From Micromonospora lupini str. Lupac 08 (GTDB lineage Bacteria > Actinomycetota > Actinomycetes > Mycobacteriales > Micromonosporaceae): DNA of 64,000 nt. The stretch covers positions 6,411,953 through 6,475,952 of the forward strand of contig NZ_HF570108.1 in assembly GCF_000297395.2 (NCBI RefSeq). The letters run 5' to 3'. A program made the position numbers and the translations under genes. The notes under the pieces were generated by a model. That model did not search any database. It saw only the letters and a list, made by a program, of their open reading frames with translations, and had not been told where the DNA came from. This document shows, one piece after another, positions 9,191-17,545 of this stretch. Positions within the stretch are counted from its first letter, which is position 1, and each line of letters opens with the position of its first letter.

Positions 9191-10615
9191 TCACGGCGGG
9201 GTGGGTGCCGCGCCGCCCACCAGCCAGGCGTCGAAGAGTGGCCGCAACTGCCGATTCGCCACCCGCTCGGCAAGCGCCACGAAGTCCGAGGTGGTGGCGG
9301 TGCCGGCCGCCCGCTCGGTGGTCCAGGTGCGCAGGATGCGGAAGAAGGTGTCGTCACCGACCGTCCGACGCAGCGCGTGCACGGCGAGCGCGCCGCGCTT
9401 GTAGACGGCGGTGCCGAACATCCGCTCCCGTCCCGGCTCGACAGACGGCTGCGACCAGTCGGTCGACGCGTACTGCAGCTCGAAGTTGCGCTGCGCGGTC
9501 CGGCCGCCGTCGTGCTCCTCCCACAGCCACTCGGCGTAGCTGGCGAAGCCCTCGTTGAGCCAGATGTCGCTCCACCGGTGCAGGGACACGCTGTCGCCGA
9601 ACCACTGGTGGGCCAGCTCGTGTGCCACCACGCCGGGGTTGGGACGGTCGTCGCTGAAGAAGGCGGGCCCGTAGACCGGCCGGGACTGGGTCTCCAACGC
9701 GTACCCGATCCGGTCGTCGGCGACCACGATCCCGCCGTACGAGTCGAACGGGTACGGGCCGAAGCGGCTAGCCAGGAAGTCGACGATCTCGCCGGTGCGG
9801 GCCAGCGAGCCGGCCGCCCCACCGCTCGCCGGCAGGCTCGCCGCGACCGCTGTGACAAGCGGTCGTCCGGCGTGCTCGCCGGTGACCACCCGATAGTTTC
9901 CGATCACGAGGGTGCTCAGGTAGCTGGCCATCGGGGTGCGCTCCGACCAGCGCCACGTCGTCCACCCGTCGGCGCTGCTCCGCGGCCCGGGCACCCCGTT
10001 GCTCAGCGCGGACAGCCCGTCCGGGACGGTCACCGCGATGTCGTAGCTGGCCTTGTCCGACGGGTGGTCGTTCACCGGGAACCAGGTGGCCGCCGAGTCG
10101 GGCTGGCCGAGGGCGACAGCCCCGTCGTCGGTGTGCAGGAAGCCACCGCTGCCCAGCTCACCGTCGGCGACAGCGGTGGGCACCCCCGCGTAGTCGACGG
10201 CCACGGTGAAGGACCCGCCGCGCGGAAGCCGGTCGCGTGGGGTCACCACCAGCTCGCCCTCTTCGCGACGGTGCTTGGCGCGCCGGTCGGCGACGGTGAC
10301 CGCGCCGACGTCCAGGCCGACCAGGTCCAGGTTGAACCGGGACAGATCCTGGGTGGCCGTCGCCGTGATGGTCGCCCGACCGGTGAGCCGGTCGGTCGTC
10401 GGGTCGTAGCGGACGTCCAGCCCGTAGTGCGTGACGTCGTAGCCGCCGTTGCCACGGCCCGGCACGTACGGGTCGCCGACGTCCGCGGCGCCGGGTCGGA
10501 AGCCGCCGTCGTCGTCGCCCGTGCAGCCGGCGGCGGTCAGCGTGACGGCGCAGCTCAGCACCGTGAGAGCGGCGGCCAGCCGGCGGCGGGACGGTGCGCG
10601 TCCGCTCAGGACCAT
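9191..10615 (-). CDS. M1 family metallopeptidase, predicted lipoprotein, paralogue
   Basis: This 474-residue protein shares the domain plan of its neighbour: signal peptide with lipobox TAAGC, beta-rich N-domain, HELAHQWFGDS and NEGFASYAEW. Both keep the catalytic residues, so both are probably active secreted aminopeptidases with different preferences. ATG 10615 was chosen because AAGGAG lies 6 nt upstream; an upstream ATG at 10636 would bury that site inside the gene. The gap to the neighbour (about 107 nt) carries its own TAGGCT box, so the two may be separate transcripts. Confidence 0.93.
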   Translation of the reverse strand: MVLSGRAPSRRRLAAALTVLSCAVTLTAAGCTGDDDGGFRPGAADVGDPYVPGRGNGGYDVTHYGLDVRYDPTTDRLTGRATITATATQDLSRFNLDLVGLDVGAVTVADRRAKHRREEGELVVTPRDRLPRGGSFTVAVDYAGVPTAVADGELGSGGFLHTDDGAVALGQPDSAATWFPVNDHPSDKASYDIAVTVPDGLSALSNGVPGPRSSADGWTTWRWSERTPMASYLSTLVIGNYRVVTGEHAGRPLVTAVAASLPASGGAAGSLARTGEIVDFLASRFGPYPFDSYGGIVVADDRIGYALETQSRPVYGPAFFSDDRPNPGVVAHELAHQWFGDSVSLHRWSDIWLNEGFASYAEWLWEEHDGGRTAQRNFELQYASTDWSQPSVEPGRERMFGTAVYKRGALAVHALRRTVGDDTFFRILRTWTTERAAGTATTSDFVALAERVANRQLRPLFDAWLVGGAAPTPP

Positions 10616-10713
10616 GCACGACTCCTTCCACGCCATCCCCGGGTCAGGACGAGCGTAGCCAGCGACACGCCCTCGGATGCCCGTATCGGGGGCGACCCAC
10701 GGCAGGTGACGGA

Positions 10714-10747
10714 AAGGCCGGCCCCGCAGGATCGCGGGGCCGGCCTT
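10714..10747 (-). terminator. guaB3 terminator hairpin
   Basis: A perfect 14-bp GC-rich stem (10714-10727 with 10734-10747) with a 6-nt loop lies just past the guaB3 stop codon. A short T-run follows in the minus direction. Confidence 0.85.
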
Positions 10748-10766
10748 CCAACGTCAACGGGGGTGA

Positions 10767-11885
10767 TCAGCGGTCGAGGACCAGGCCGACCTTCTGGAAC
10801 TCCTTGAGGTCGCGGTAGCCGCACTTGGCCATCGCCCGGCGCAGCCCGCCGAACAGGTTGAGCTGACCGTCGGCCTCGTCCGCCGGGCCGAAGAGCAGCT
10901 GCTCCATCGACCCGAGCGGCTCACCGGCGACCTCGAACGCGCCCCGGGGCAGGGACGGGTGGCTGGCCGCCGAGTGCCACCAGGCGCCGCCTGCGGGCGC
11001 CTCGTCGCAGAGCGACAACGGCTCGCCGAGCATCACGGCGTCCGCGCCACAGCCGAGGGCCTTGGCGATGTCGCCGGAGGTCTGGATGTCGCCGTCGGCG
11101 ATCAGGTGCACGTACCGGCCGCCGGTCTCGTCGAGGTAGTCCCGGCGGGCCGCCGCGGCGTCGGCGATCGCGGTGGCCATCGGCACCCGGATGCCCAGCA
11201 CCGACTCGGTCGTCGACCACTCGTCGCCGCCGATGCCCACGATCACGCCGGCCGCGCCGGTACGCATCAGGTGCAGCGCCGTCTTGTAGTCGGTGCAGCC
11301 GCCGACGATGACCGGCAGGTCGAGGTCGGCGATGAACTCCTTGAGGTTCAGCGGCTCGTCGGTCGTCGACACGTGCTCGGCCGACACGATCGTGCCCTGG
11401 ATGACCAGGATGTCCACCCCGGCGTCCAGGATGACCGGGGCCAGCGCCAGGGTGTGCTGCGGGGAGACCCGCACCGCCACAGTGCCGCCACCGGCGCGCA
11501 GCTCACGGACCCGCTCCGCGATCAGGTCCGGGCGGATCGGCTCCGCGTACACCTCCTGGAGCCGCTTGGTGGCGCGGGCCTCCTCGTCGAGGCCGGCCAG
11601 CTCCTCCAGCACCTTCGTCGGGTTCTCGTAGCGGGTCCACAGCCCCTCGACGTTGAGCACGCCGAGACCACCGAGCTGTCCGAGCCGGACCGCCGAGGAC
11701 GGGCTCATCGTGGCGTCCGAGGGGTGCCCGACACAGGGGATGCCGAACGGGTACGCGTCGAGCTGCCACGCGGTCGAGACGTCGTCGACGTCCCGGGTCC
11801 GGCGGCTCGGCACGATGGCGATGTCGTCCAGGTGGTAACCGCGCTGCGCGGTCTTGCCCAGCCCGATCTCGACCACGTCACGCAT
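10767..11885 (-). CDS. guaB3: GuaB3 family IMP dehydrogenase-related protein
   Basis: The 372-residue sequence matches the actinobacterial GuaB3 type: MRDVVEIGLGKTAQRGYHLDDI at the start, no CBS domains, and a TIM-barrel core with VIVGGCTDY and VIVGIGGDEW. The usual IMPDH catalytic Cys loop is replaced by an ACTD-like GGCTDY, as in related GMP reductase-like proteins. Homologues lie beside guaB in M. tuberculosis and Streptomyces; recent work on the family favours GMP reductase activity, that is, salvage rather than synthesis. CTGGAG precedes the ATG. It lies 27 nt behind guaB and is probably co-transcribed. Confidence 0.93.
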   Translation of the reverse strand: MRDVVEIGLGKTAQRGYHLDDIAIVPSRRTRDVDDVSTAWQLDAYPFGIPCVGHPSDATMSPSSAVRLGQLGGLGVLNVEGLWTRYENPTKVLEELAGLDEEARATKRLQEVYAEPIRPDLIAERVRELRAGGGTVAVRVSPQHTLALAPVILDAGVDILVIQGTIVSAEHVSTTDEPLNLKEFIADLDLPVIVGGCTDYKTALHLMRTGAAGVIVGIGGDEWSTTESVLGIRVPMATAIADAAAARRDYLDETGGRYVHLIADGDIQTSGDIAKALGCGADAVMLGEPLSLCDEAPAGGAWWHSAASHPSLPRGAFEVAGEPLGSMEQLLFGPADEADGQLNLFGGLRRAMAKCGYRDLKEFQKVGLVLDR

Positions 11886-11912
11886 GGGGGACTCCAGGTT
11901 GTTGGGGGATGG

Positions 11913-13475
11913 TCAGCGGGAGTGGTAGTTGGGCGCCTCGACAGTCATCTGGATGTCGTGCGGGTGGCTCTCCTTGAGCCCCGCCGCCGTGATCCGGATC
12001 AGCTGGCCACGCCGGTGCAGCTCGGGGATGCTCTCCGCGCCGACGTACCCCATCGCGGCCCGCAGCCCGCCGATGAGCTGGTGGGCGACCGCGGACAGCG
12101 GGCCCCGGTAGGGCACCTGCCCCTCGACACCCTCGGGGACCAGCTTGTCCTCGGCGAGCACGTCCTGCTGGAAGTACCGGTCCTTCGAGTACGACTTGGC
12201 CTGCCCCCGGGACTGCATCGCGCCGAGCGAGCCCATCCCGCGGTACGCCTTGTACTGCTTGCCGTTGATGAAGATCAGCTCGCCGGGGCTCTCCTCGCAG
12301 CCGGCCAGCAGGCTGCCGAGCATCACCGTGTCGGCGCCGGCGACCAGAGCCTTGGCGATGTCGCCGGAGTATTGGATGCCGCCGTCACCGATCACCGGGA
12401 CGCCGGCCGGGCGGGCGGCACGGGCCGCCTCCATGATCGCGGTGATCTGCGGGACGCCGACTCCGGCGACGATCCGGGTCGTGCAGATCGCGCCCGGGCC
12501 GACACCCACCTTGATCCCGTCGGCGCCGGCCTCGACAAGCGCCCGCGCACCGGCGTACGTGGCCACGTTGCCGCCCACGACGTCGATCGTGACGTCCTTC
12601 TTGAGCTGACGGACCATGTCCAGCACGGCCCGCTGGTGCCCGTGCGCCGTGTCCACGATCAGCACGTCCACGCCGGCGTCGACGAGCGTGCGGGCCCGCT
12701 TGTACGAGTCCTCGCCCACACCGACGGCGGCGGCCACCCGCAGCCGACCCGCGTCGTCCTTGGTGGCGTTCGGGTACTGCTCGCTCTTGGTGAAGTCCTT
12801 CACGGTGATCAGCCCGCGCAGCCGACCCGAGTCGTCCACGATCGGCAGCTTCTCGACCTTGTGGCGGCGCAGCAGCGCCAGCGCGTCGTCCTTGCTCACC
12901 CCGACCGTGGCGGTGACCAGCGGAGTCCGGGTCATGATCTCGTGGACCGGGGTGTCCGGCTCGGAGACGAAACGCATGTCGCGGTTGGTGACGATGCCGA
13001 CGAGCTGACCGTTGCCGTCCACCACCGGGACGCCCGAGATCCGGTAGCGCCCGCACAGCTCGTCGACCTCGCGCAGGGTGTCGTTCGGGCTGGCGGTCAC
13101 CGGGTTGGTGATCATGCCGGACTCGGAGCGCTTGACCAGGTCGACCTGGAGGGCCTGGTCCTCCAGGGAGAGGTTGCGGTGCAGCACGCCGATGCCGCCC
13201 TGGCGGGCCATGGCGATCGCCATCCGCGCCTCGGTGACCGTGTCCATGGCGCTGGAGAGCAGCGGAACGGTCAGTTCGATGCCGCGGGTGAGCTTCGTCC
13301 GGGTGTTGACCCGGCTGGGCACCACGTCCGACTCGCCCGGCTGGAGCAGCACGTCGTCGAAGGTGAGCCCGAGCGGAACGACCCGGGCCGAGCCGGCGGG
13401 CAGCTCGGGCAGGTGGCCGCCCAGCTCGGCGCGCTCGTCGCCGGCCGGAAGATCGGTGCTGGGCGAATTTTCCAC
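11913..13475 (-). CDS. guaB: IMP dehydrogenase
   Basis: GuaB oxidises IMP to XMP with NAD+, the committed step to guanine nucleotides. The 520-residue protein has an N-terminal barrel part (GLTFDDVLLQPGESDVVPS), two CBS domains (about residues 115-235), and the catalytic loop GPGAICTTR with its nucleophilic Cys. The C-terminal flap region includes MGSLGAM. The GTG start at 13475 is 8 nt from AGGAG. It is followed by guaB3, with guaA 9 kb further along the same strand, giving a guanine-nucleotide neighbourhood. Confidence 0.97.
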   Translation of the reverse strand: MENSPSTDLPAGDERAELGGHLPELPAGSARVVPLGLTFDDVLLQPGESDVVPSRVNTRTKLTRGIELTVPLLSSAMDTVTEARMAIAMARQGGIGVLHRNLSLEDQALQVDLVKRSESGMITNPVTASPNDTLREVDELCGRYRISGVPVVDGNGQLVGIVTNRDMRFVSEPDTPVHEIMTRTPLVTATVGVSKDDALALLRRHKVEKLPIVDDSGRLRGLITVKDFTKSEQYPNATKDDAGRLRVAAAVGVGEDSYKRARTLVDAGVDVLIVDTAHGHQRAVLDMVRQLKKDVTIDVVGGNVATYAGARALVEAGADGIKVGVGPGAICTTRIVAGVGVPQITAIMEAARAARPAGVPVIGDGGIQYSGDIAKALVAGADTVMLGSLLAGCEESPGELIFINGKQYKAYRGMGSLGAMQSRGQAKSYSKDRYFQQDVLAEDKLVPEGVEGQVPYRGPLSAVAHQLIGGLRAAMGYVGAESIPELHRRGQLIRITAAGLKESHPHDIQMTVEAPNYHSR

Positions 13476-13649
13476 GATTGCTCTCCTGAGCTGCTCGGAT
13501 GGGCTTCAGCGAGGTGGCGCGGGCGGGCACCGGAACACGCCACGGCGCCGGCACGTCGTCTCATCGTACCCAGTGACCTGGGCGACCTCCGTCGGCGGCG
13601 GCCGCCTCCCTGCGGTGCCGGGGGGCGGACGTTCGCGCCGCGTTGGGTC

Positions 13650-13655
13650 TACGGT
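13650..13655 (+). promoter_or_regulatory. -10 box for the DUF5319 gene (leaderless)
   Basis: TACGGT lies 6 nt before GTG 13662, with no conventional ribosome site. Confidence 0.5.
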
Positions 13656-13661
13656 GAGGGG

Positions 13662-14081
13662 GTGCACGACGAGCCCATCGACCCGTTCAACGGCGACCCG
13701 GCCGACCCGACCGCGGGCCTGGACGACCCGGGCGACGACGCGACGCCGGATCCGCTTACCGACGTCGAGCGGCAGGATGTGCTGGAGGACCTCGCCGACC
13801 TGGAGATCTACCAGGCCCTGCTGGCGCCCATCGGGGTGCGCGGGCTGGTCATCGAATGCGAGGACTGCCGGGAACCGCACTACTTCGACTGGGACCTGCT
13901 GCGGGGCAACCTGCGGCACCTGCTCAACTCGGGGCGGCCCCGGGTGCACGAGCCGGCGTACGACCCGGATCCGGACCACTACGTGACCTGGGACTACGCC
14001 CGCGGTTACGCCGACGGGGTGCACGACACCCTGACCGAGGGCACCGAGGACGACCCGGGCACCGCCACCAGCGCCGACTGA
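13662..14081 (+). CDS. DUF5319 family protein, 139 aa
   Basis: An acidic cytoplasmic protein with no signal or membrane segment. The conserved core is LEIYQALLAPIGVRGLVIECEDCREPHYFDWDLL, with two cysteines in a CEDC motif, then YVTWDYARGYADG. It corresponds to M. tuberculosis Rv3412, which also lies next to guaB2. Function is unknown; the CxxC could bind metal, but only one pair is present. GTG 13662 is the start because the family sequence begins there and a -10 box sits just upstream. It is divergent from guaB and convergent with bldM. Confidence 0.88.
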   Translation: MHDEPIDPFNGDPADPTAGLDDPGDDATPDPLTDVERQDVLEDLADLEIYQALLAPIGVRGLVIECEDCREPHYFDWDLLRGNLRHLLNSGRPRVHEPAYDPDPDHYVTWDYARGYADGVHDTLTEGTEDDPGTATSAD

Positions 14082-14118
14082 TCGCCTGGTGACGCCGCCC
14101 GGGCCTGGGCCTCGGGTG

Positions 14119-14937
14119 TCAGGAGACCAGGCCGGCACGGAAGCCGGCGGCGACCGCGTGGGCGCGGTCCCGGGCGCCGAGCTTGCGGAACAGCCGGCGC
14201 GCGTGGGTCTTGACGGTGTCCTCGGACACGAACAGTTCCCGGCCGATCTCCGCGTTGCTCTTGCCCTCGGCCATGCCCAGCAGCACCTGGAGCTCCCGTT
14301 CGGTGAGCCCGATCGACGCCCGGTTGGGGCGGGCACTCGGCGCGGGGCGGGTCGGATCGGTCTGGCCGGTGGTCGACCCGTCGGTAGCCGATTCGACCTC
14401 GTCCTCACCGCGCTGCACCGGCACCGACGGCACACCCGACGACCCGTCGCCGTTCGCGGCCGTCCAGCCGGGTTCGGCCGAGCCGCGTACCGATGGCGCG
14501 GAGCGGCCCGAACCACCGACCGACGCCGTGTCCCGGGCCGGGTCGGTGACCCGCTGCCGGGAGGCCCGGCCGGGCGCGGTGAGCAGCAGCAGGGCCTTGG
14601 CCACCGCGCTGGTCAGGTCGTGGTCGGCATTCTGGATGAGGCCCCGGGCGCCGGCGCTGATGGTGGCGGCGGCGGCCTCGGACTCCTCCGCGCCGAGCAG
14701 CAGGACCGCGGCCTGCGGCGCGCGGGCCAGCACCCGACGGACGAAACCCGCGCTGTCCGGCCGGGTGAGAGCCGTGTCGGCCAGGATCACGTCGGCCGGC
14801 CGCTCAGCGAGTCGCAGCATCACCTCGGGATCGGAGACGGCGGTACGGACGATCGCGGACAACCCCAGCCGGGCGGCAGCAGAAGTGAGGTGCTGAGCCG
14901 CGAGCGGTGTCCGAACGCACACAAGAACGGTACGCAC
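14119..14937 (-). CDS. bldM: BldM-type response regulator, 272 aa
   Basis: The C-terminal LuxR-type HTH (about residues 207-270) contains LTERELQVL, EGKSNAEIGRELF and SEDTVKTHARRLFRKLGA, nearly identical to Streptomyces BldM, a developmental regulator. The receiver domain is degenerate: the acidic pair after strand 1 is Val8-Arg9, the conserved Lys is replaced (GLIQNAD), and only Asp54 of the phosphorylation site remains. A Ser/Pro-rich linker of about 80 residues separates the domains, making the protein some 70 residues longer than BldM. GTG 14937 follows GGAGAGGAGA. It is divergent from whiD, as expected from the Streptomyces locus. Confidence 0.88.
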   Translation of the reverse strand: MRTVLVCVRTPLAAQHLTSAAARLGLSAIVRTAVSDPEVMLRLAERPADVILADTALTRPDSAGFVRRVLARAPQAAVLLLGAEESEAAAATISAGARGLIQNADHDLTSAVAKALLLLTAPGRASRQRVTDPARDTASVGGSGRSAPSVRGSAEPGWTAANGDGSSGVPSVPVQRGEDEVESATDGSTTGQTDPTRPAPSARPNRASIGLTERELQVLLGMAEGKSNAEIGRELFVSEDTVKTHARRLFRKLGARDRAHAVAAGFRAGLVS

Positions 14938-15062
14938 TGTGGTGGTCTCCTCTCCGGACACGAGCAGACCATGACGGCGTCGGCTGGGGAGGGGGTTCCG
15001 GGCAATCATCTGAACTTTTCCGACAGATAGGACAAAAGCCGCAAGTTGCCAGACGTTTTGGA

Positions 15063-15076
15063 TCACACACGTGTGA
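15063..15076. promoter_or_regulatory. Dyad in the bldM-whiD intergenic region
   Basis: TCACAC-N2-GTGTGA forms an inverted pair between the divergent regulator genes, with the perfect core CACACGTGTG at 15066-15075. It is a reasonable operator for BldM, WhiD or both, by position only. Confidence 0.4.
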
Positions 15077-15193
15077 GCCGGCGACGGCCCGGGTACCGGG
15101 AGGGCCAGGCCGGGAACGGTGCGCCTGCGCGGCCCGCCGCCCGGAAGCCGGCCACAAGCAATCTCGCGGTGCCGCGCGGGAGGAGGGGTGCTG

Positions 15194-15577
15194 ATGTCGA
15201 ACGTACGTAGACTGCCCGGACCCATCGTCGATCTCTGGGACTGGCAGCGGCTCGGTGCCTGTCGGGGCCGCGACAGCGCCCAGTTCTTCCACCCGGACGG
15301 AGAGCGGGGCTCCTCCCGGCTGCGGCGGGAGTCCTCCGCCAAGTCGGTCTGCCGCGCCTGCCCGGTCCGCGCCGAGTGCGCCGCGCACGCCCTTGCGGTC
15401 CGCGAGCCGTACGGCGTGTGGGGTGGCTTCAGCGAGTCCGAGCGGCTGCGCCTGCTCGCCGTCGGCTGGGAGGACCTGGCCGACCGCCGGCAGATGCGGG
15501 TCGACGTCGCCCGCCTGGAAGCGCGACTGGGCCGCCCGCACAAGTCGACAGTCCCGGCCCAGCGCAACGTCGCCTGA
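15194..15577 (+). CDS. whiD: WhiB-family iron-sulfur regulator (WhiD/WhiB3 type), 127 aa
   Basis: Four cysteines that would bind a [4Fe-4S] cluster are present: Cys23, then CRACPVRAEC (Cys53, Cys56, Cys62). They are followed by the GVWGG turn at residue 74 and a basic C-terminal region (LEARLGRPHKS) for DNA contact. WhiB proteins act with the sigma-70 region 4 of RNA polymerase. The location beside bldM and upstream of groEL matches whiD in Streptomyces and whiB3 in mycobacteria. ATG 15194 has GGAGG 8 nt upstream; longer in-frame starts lack support. It ends at a strong terminator. Confidence 0.92.
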   Translation: MSNVRRLPGPIVDLWDWQRLGACRGRDSAQFFHPDGERGSSRLRRESSAKSVCRACPVRAECAAHALAVREPYGVWGGFSESERLRLLAVGWEDLADRRQMRVDVARLEARLGRPHKSTVPAQRNVA

Positions 15578-15593
15578 CCCAAGGCTCACTGAG

Positions 15594-15625
15594 AAACCGC
15601 GCCCCCTCCTTCGGGGGCGCGGTTT
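15594..15625 (+). terminator. whiD terminator
   Basis: A perfect 13-bp stem (15594-15606 with 15613-15625), a 6-nt loop and a short T-run follow the whiD stop codon. Confidence 0.9.
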
Positions 15626-15629
15626 CCGC

Positions 15630-15679
15630 AGATCCTGGACAGTTCCCGTTCCGCGTTGACGGAAACTGTCCAGGATCTC
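15630..15679. repeat. Intergenic palindrome, 20-bp arms
   Basis: The arms at about 15630-15649 and 15660-15679 are inverted copies with one mismatch (core GATCCTGGACAGTT) around a short loop. It follows the whiD terminator and precedes the convergent gene. It is too long and not T-tailed for an ordinary terminator, so it may be a dispersed repeat. Confidence 0.65.
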
Positions 15680-15704
15680 CGGCGGGCGCCCGAGGGGGCG
15701 CGGG

Positions 15705-17420
15705 TCAGCGGACGTTTACCGGCACCGTGTGCCAGCCGGTGGCGCCGTCCGGGGCGACGCTCTGCGTACGCTCGGTCTGGGTCTCGCCTGTCGCGTCGGT
15801 CGCCCGGACCTGGAGCTTGTGCTCACCAGGCGTGGCGTCCCAACGCCAGGACCACTGCACCCAGGTGTCCACCGACACCGTCGGGGCCAGCTCCGCCTCC
15901 TGCCAGGGGCCGCCGTCGACGCGTACCTCGACCCGGCGAATGCCCCGGTGCTGCGCCCAGGCCACGCCGGCCACCGTCACCGGACCGGCGGTCAACCGGT
16001 TGCGCCGTCGCGGCGCGTCGATGCGCGACTGGGTCTTGATCGGGCCCTGGGCGGACCACCCGCGCGGCACCCAGTACGCGTCGAAGTCGGCGAACCGGGT
16101 CAGCTCCAGCTCGGTCACCCACTTGCAGGCCGACACGTAGCCGTAGAGGCCGGGCACCACCATCCGGACCGGGAACCCGTGCTCGACCGGCAGCGGCTCG
16201 CCGTTCATGCCGATCGCCAGCAGCGCGTCCCGTCCGTCCCGCAGCGCGGCGGTGGGGGTGCCACAGGTCCACCCGTCGACCGACCGGCCCACGACCTGGT
16301 CGGCGTCCTCCTCCGGCTGGACCTCGTCCAGCAGCTCCCGCAGGGGTACGCCCAGCCAGCGGGCGTTGCCGATCAGGTCCCCACCCACCTCGTTCGAGAC
16401 GCAGGCAAGCGTGACGTACCGCTCGACCAACGGCCGGGCCAGCAGATCCGCGTAGCTGTAGGTGCGTTCGGTGCCCACCCGGCCGTGGATGCGCAGCCGC
16501 CAACTGTCCGGGTTCACCTGGGGCACCACCAGGGCGGTGTCGATCCGGTAGAACCCGAGATTCGGCGTGACGTACGGCGCTAGCTGGGCCAGCGACAGGT
16601 CCGCGCCCGCCGGCACGGCAGGTGCGGGGGCGACCGGCGCGGGCAGCCGGATCGCGTCCCGGGCGGCGGACACGCCGCGCCTCCCGGCCAGCCAGCGCCC
16701 GCCGAGACCGGCCACTGCTGCCGTGCCGAGCAGCACCCCGGTGCCGGTCAGGAACCTCCGGCGCGACTCCGGATCGACAGTCGCGACAGACGCGGCGGGG
16801 GTCACCGGCACCGGCGGCCCGGCCGGCGTCACCGGCCGATCAACAGGCCCGGCAGGCGACACCGACCGCCCGGCAGGCCCGGCGGTTCCGGCCGGCGACA
16901 CCGGCCGCCCGCCCAGCCCGGCGGGCGGTGCCGGCGGGGAGCTTGCCGAGCCCGAGGCGGTGGGTGGGGCCCAGAGCCAGGGGTCCAGCTCGAACGGGCC
17001 GTCGATGAACAACCAGAGCACGAGGGCGCCGAGCCCGCCGCCGACAAGCGACGGCAGCGCGTCGAAGACGTCCGCGCCGGAGCGGGTCAGCGCGGCGGCC
17101 ACACCGACGGCGCCGAGCGCCGCGATGCCGGCCAGGCCCAGGGCCAACCGGCGGATCGCCAGCACTCCGAGCAGCGCGGCGAACCCGCCCAGCAGCAGGG
17201 CCGTTCCGGTCAGTAGGGCGATCTTGTCGGCAGTGCCGAAAACGTCGATGGCGAACTGCTTGAGGGGTTCGGGGACGGCGTCGACGACCACCCCGCCGAC
17301 CGCGACAAGCGGCGCCGACCGGGGGCCGGTCAGCACCGCCACCGGCTCCGCGGTTCCGATGGCGACGGCGGCGGCGGTCACTCCGGCCAGCGCGGCGTAC
17401 CGCCGCGACGTGGTGCTCAT
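15705..17420 (-). CDS. Membrane-anchored molybdopterin oxidoreductase (sulfite oxidase fold)
   Basis: The first 140 residues form about four membrane helices, followed by a Pro/Gly/Ala-rich linker and a further helix (about residues 225-250, RRRFLTGTGVLLGTAAV). The twin arginine is RRRFLTG. The outer domain has the sulfite oxidase fold: the Moco cysteine in YVTLACVSNEVGG, the GVPLRELL region, and a C-terminal dimerisation domain with GGPWQEAEL and WSWRWDATPGEH. Substrate is unknown; such actinobacterial enzymes are often annotated as sulfite oxidase or YedY-like. The length (571 aa) reflects the N-terminal membrane part. Confidence 0.87.
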   Translation of the reverse strand: MSTTSRRYAALAGVTAAAVAIGTAEPVAVLTGPRSAPLVAVGGVVVDAVPEPLKQFAIDVFGTADKIALLTGTALLLGGFAALLGVLAIRRLALGLAGIAALGAVGVAAALTRSGADVFDALPSLVGGGLGALVLWLFIDGPFELDPWLWAPPTASGSASSPPAPPAGLGGRPVSPAGTAGPAGRSVSPAGPVDRPVTPAGPPVPVTPAASVATVDPESRRRFLTGTGVLLGTAAVAGLGGRWLAGRRGVSAARDAIRLPAPVAPAPAVPAGADLSLAQLAPYVTPNLGFYRIDTALVVPQVNPDSWRLRIHGRVGTERTYSYADLLARPLVERYVTLACVSNEVGGDLIGNARWLGVPLRELLDEVQPEEDADQVVGRSVDGWTCGTPTAALRDGRDALLAIGMNGEPLPVEHGFPVRMVVPGLYGYVSACKWVTELELTRFADFDAYWVPRGWSAQGPIKTQSRIDAPRRRNRLTAGPVTVAGVAWAQHRGIRRVEVRVDGGPWQEAELAPTVSVDTWVQWSWRWDATPGEHKLQVRATDATGETQTERTQSVAPDGATGWHTVPVNVR

Positions 17421-17493
17421 CGGCCCAGTGTGCGCGCCCGTCTCGCCGGGTCGCCAACCATGTCAGCGCTTGGTAATGATCGCGGAGACGAAC

Positions 17494-17525
17494 CGGGGCA
17501 CACCGCCGTACGACGGTGTGCCCCG
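17494..17525 (-). terminator. groEL1 terminator hairpin
   Basis: A 12-bp stem (17494-17505 with 17514-17525) around an 8-nt loop lies just beyond the groEL1 stop codon. Confidence 0.75.
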
Positions 17526-17545
17526 CAACAGGTGTCGCTACCGGG

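Noticed and set aside
13476..13661. Riboswitch upstream of guaB
   Set aside because: No conserved guanine or PRPP aptamer pattern was recognised by eye; a covariance search would be needed.
10959..14081. A plus-strand open frame of 1040 codons opposite guaB3 and guaB
   Set aside because: It is a shadow of the GC-rich codon pattern: Arg/Gly/Asp-rich with no domain. Only its last 139 codons are a real gene (DUF5319).
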